The translations under genes and the position numbers were made by a program. 6,038 nt of DNA from NCBI GenBank assembly GCA_030617005.1, contig JAUWWH010000061.1:1-6038 (forward strand), read 5' to 3'. Shown piece after piece: positions 4,865 through 6,038 of the stretch. Each line of letters starts with the position of its first letter. The first letter of the stretch is position 1. This DNA comes from Candidatus Bathyarchaeota archaeon. Lineage in GTDB: Archaea > Thermoproteota > Bathyarchaeia > RBG-16-48-13 > GCA-020355125. The notes beneath the pieces were generated by a model. That model was not told the origin of the DNA, searched no databases, and saw nothing but the letters and a program-made list of their open reading frames with translations.

Positions 4865-6038
4865 TTATTTTCCTCCAGAACCCTTTTTATCAACTTGAAC
4901 GAAAAGCTCTTCTTTTGGAGCGAATTGAGTCTCATATATCTGAGAATAGATACCTCTTAAAGCCAAGAGCTCTTTATGAGTCCCGATCTCTTCAATTTTA
5001 CCATTATCCAATACGATTATTCTATCGGCATTCTTTATAGTTGATAGTCTTTGTGTAATCACGAAGGTTGTCCTATCTTTGCGTAGTTCATCGAGAGCTT
5101 TTTGTATCTCATGTTCAGTTTTAGTGTCAACGAAGGATGTTGAATCATCTAATATCAAGATCCTTGGATCCCTTAAAAGAGTCCTTGCAATTGCTATTCT
5201 CTGTCTCTGTCCACCTGAGAGAGTGATCCCTCTCTCACCAACAATCGTATCATAACCTTCTGGGAAAGACATTATAAATTCATGAGCTTGAGCTAATTTC
5301 GCTACTTCAACAATTTTCTCCATTGTAGCATCTGGTTGTCCAAATGCAATATTTTCCTTAATCGTTGTTGAGAACAAAAATATATCCTGTAGGACGATAC
5401 CAACTTTGCTACGGAGAGATTTTAAGGTTACATCTCTAATCGGATAATCATCTATGGTAATTGTTCCCTCAATTACGTCATAAAATCTAGGGATTAAATA
5501 GATTAATGAACTTTTTCCCGATCCTGTGGCTCCGAGAATCGCTATCGTTTCACCTGGCTTAACTAGAAAGTTAATATTTTTTAGTACAGGACGATCTTTA
5601 ATGTATTCAAAGGTCACATCACTAAACCTAACTTCTCCTTGTATAGGAGGTAATTGAATCGCGTTTGGTTCATCTTCAATCTCAGGTTTTGAATCAATGA
5701 TTTCAAAGACCCTTCTCGCACCAGCCATAGCACGGCTATATAGATTAATGAGCATACCTACAAATCTAACTGGAGTAGTTAACATACCAATGTATTGACT
5801 AAATAGAAGTAACGAACCTAAGGAAAGGGTATTTCGAATGATCTCTCCATTTTTAAACCAATACAAAATTGCAGTACCTAGATTTAGAAGAAAACCTGTA
5901 AATGGTCGATAGATCGATCTAAGTTTCACTTCCTGCATATTTGCGTTTAAAAACGTATTGTTTACTTCTTTAAAGTTATTCATCTCAAACGGTTCATTCG
6001 TAAATATTCTGACAACACTCATACCAACAATATTTTGC
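4865..6038 (-). CDS. Heterodimeric ABC exporter, degenerate-site subunit, 5'-truncated by the window
   Basis: The frame is open to the right edge; the ATG at 6022 is internal, since the codons before it read QNIVG, and QNIVGMSVVRIF matches the conserved ENxTGxRVVRAF stretch between helices 4 and 5. Helices 1-4 lie outside the window; helices 5 and 6 are visible at about 42-60 and 66-90, counting from codon 6022. The nucleotide-binding domain has Walker A GATGSGKSS (164-172), Q-loop Q212, canonical LSGGQ (268-272) and Walker B ILILDD, with D293 where the catalytic Glu belongs. The switch residue is Gln (Q324, VITQRLST) where His is expected. Asp plus Gln is the signature of the TM287-like half of heterodimeric exporters: its own ATP site hydrolyses poorly, while its LSGGQ completes the partner's active site. 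It is the first visible gene of the exporter operon; the promoter is beyond the window. The C-terminus ends in a short Lys/Gly-rich tail. Confidence 0.94.
   Translation of the reverse strand, partial: QNIVGMSVVRIFTNEPFEMNNFKEVNNTFLNANMQEVKLRSIYRPFTGFLLNLGTAILYWFKNGEIIRNTLSLGSLLLFSQYIGMLTTPVRFVGMLINLYSRAMAGARRVFEIIDSKPEIEDEPNAIQLPPIQGEVRFSDVTFEYIKDRPVLKNINFLVKPGETIAILGATGSGKSSLIYLIPRFYDVIEGTITIDDYPIRDVTLKSLRSKVGIVLQDIFLFSTTIKENIAFGQPDATMEKIVEVAKLAQAHEFIMSFPEGYDTIVGERGITLSGGQRQRIAIARTLLRDPRILILDDSTSFVDTKTEHEIQKALDELRKDRTTFVITQRLSTIKNADRIIVLDNGKIEEIGTHKELLALRGIYSQIYETQFAPKEELFVQVDKKGSGGK
4872..4876 (-). promoter_or_regulatory. strong ribosome binding site coupling the two exporter genes
   Basis: The minus strand reads GGAGG, 9 bases before ATG 4862 and within the last codons (Gly-Gly-Lys) of the upstream exporter gene. 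This is the clearest Shine-Dalgarno sequence in the window. It implies translational coupling and matched amounts of the two subunits. Confidence 0.8.

Overview
The window is an AT-rich stretch that looks archaeal. The clues are A/T-rich TATA-type boxes about 25-30 bases from likely start sites, a start codon almost at the predicted transcript start, an OBG/DRG-type GTPase of the archaeal kind, a phosphotriesterase-like lactonase whose metal ligands fall within a few residues of the Sulfolobus enzyme's positions, and a tRNA gene with an encoded CCA. The lineage cannot be fixed from this sequence; an uncultured Bathyarchaeia-like or Asgard-like archaeon is a guess.

Layout. At the left edge, the N-terminal 50 codons of a DRG-family GTPase run off the window on the minus strand, with an amber codon at codon 13. 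A tRNA-Ala(CGC) gene lies divergently on the plus strand (298-373). A phosphotriesterase/lactonase-like gene follows on the minus strand (508-1451), split into two overlapping frames by an apparent one-base loss near 785-789. A 460-base gap (1452-1912) holds a possible remnant of a small minus-strand gene, also carrying an amber codon, and a promoter for the next gene. A plus-strand gene of unknown function (1913-2236) is intact. Next are a broken ferredoxin plus zinc-ribbon gene (2315-2651) and a weak, possibly CNNM/CorC-like remnant (about 2720-2926).

The right half (2970-6038, minus strand) is an intact two-gene operon for a heterodimeric ABC exporter. The upstream subunit is cut by the window edge. 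It has a degenerate Walker B Asp and a Gln in place of the switch His, but a canonical LSGGQ. The downstream subunit has the catalytic Glu and switch His but a variant signature, ISVGQ. Together they should form one degenerate and one active ATP site, as in TM287/288-type exporters.

The main oddity is the contrast between halves. About 3 kb of exporter coding sequence is clean. In the left half at least three recognisable genes carry lesions: an in-frame stop, a frameshift, and several frameshifts plus a lost cluster cysteine. Either this is a zone of gene decay or local base-calling quality is poor. The Cys-to-Tyr change argues that at least the ferredoxin gene is really decayed. I found no CRISPR array, insertion sequence or clearly new multi-gene system.
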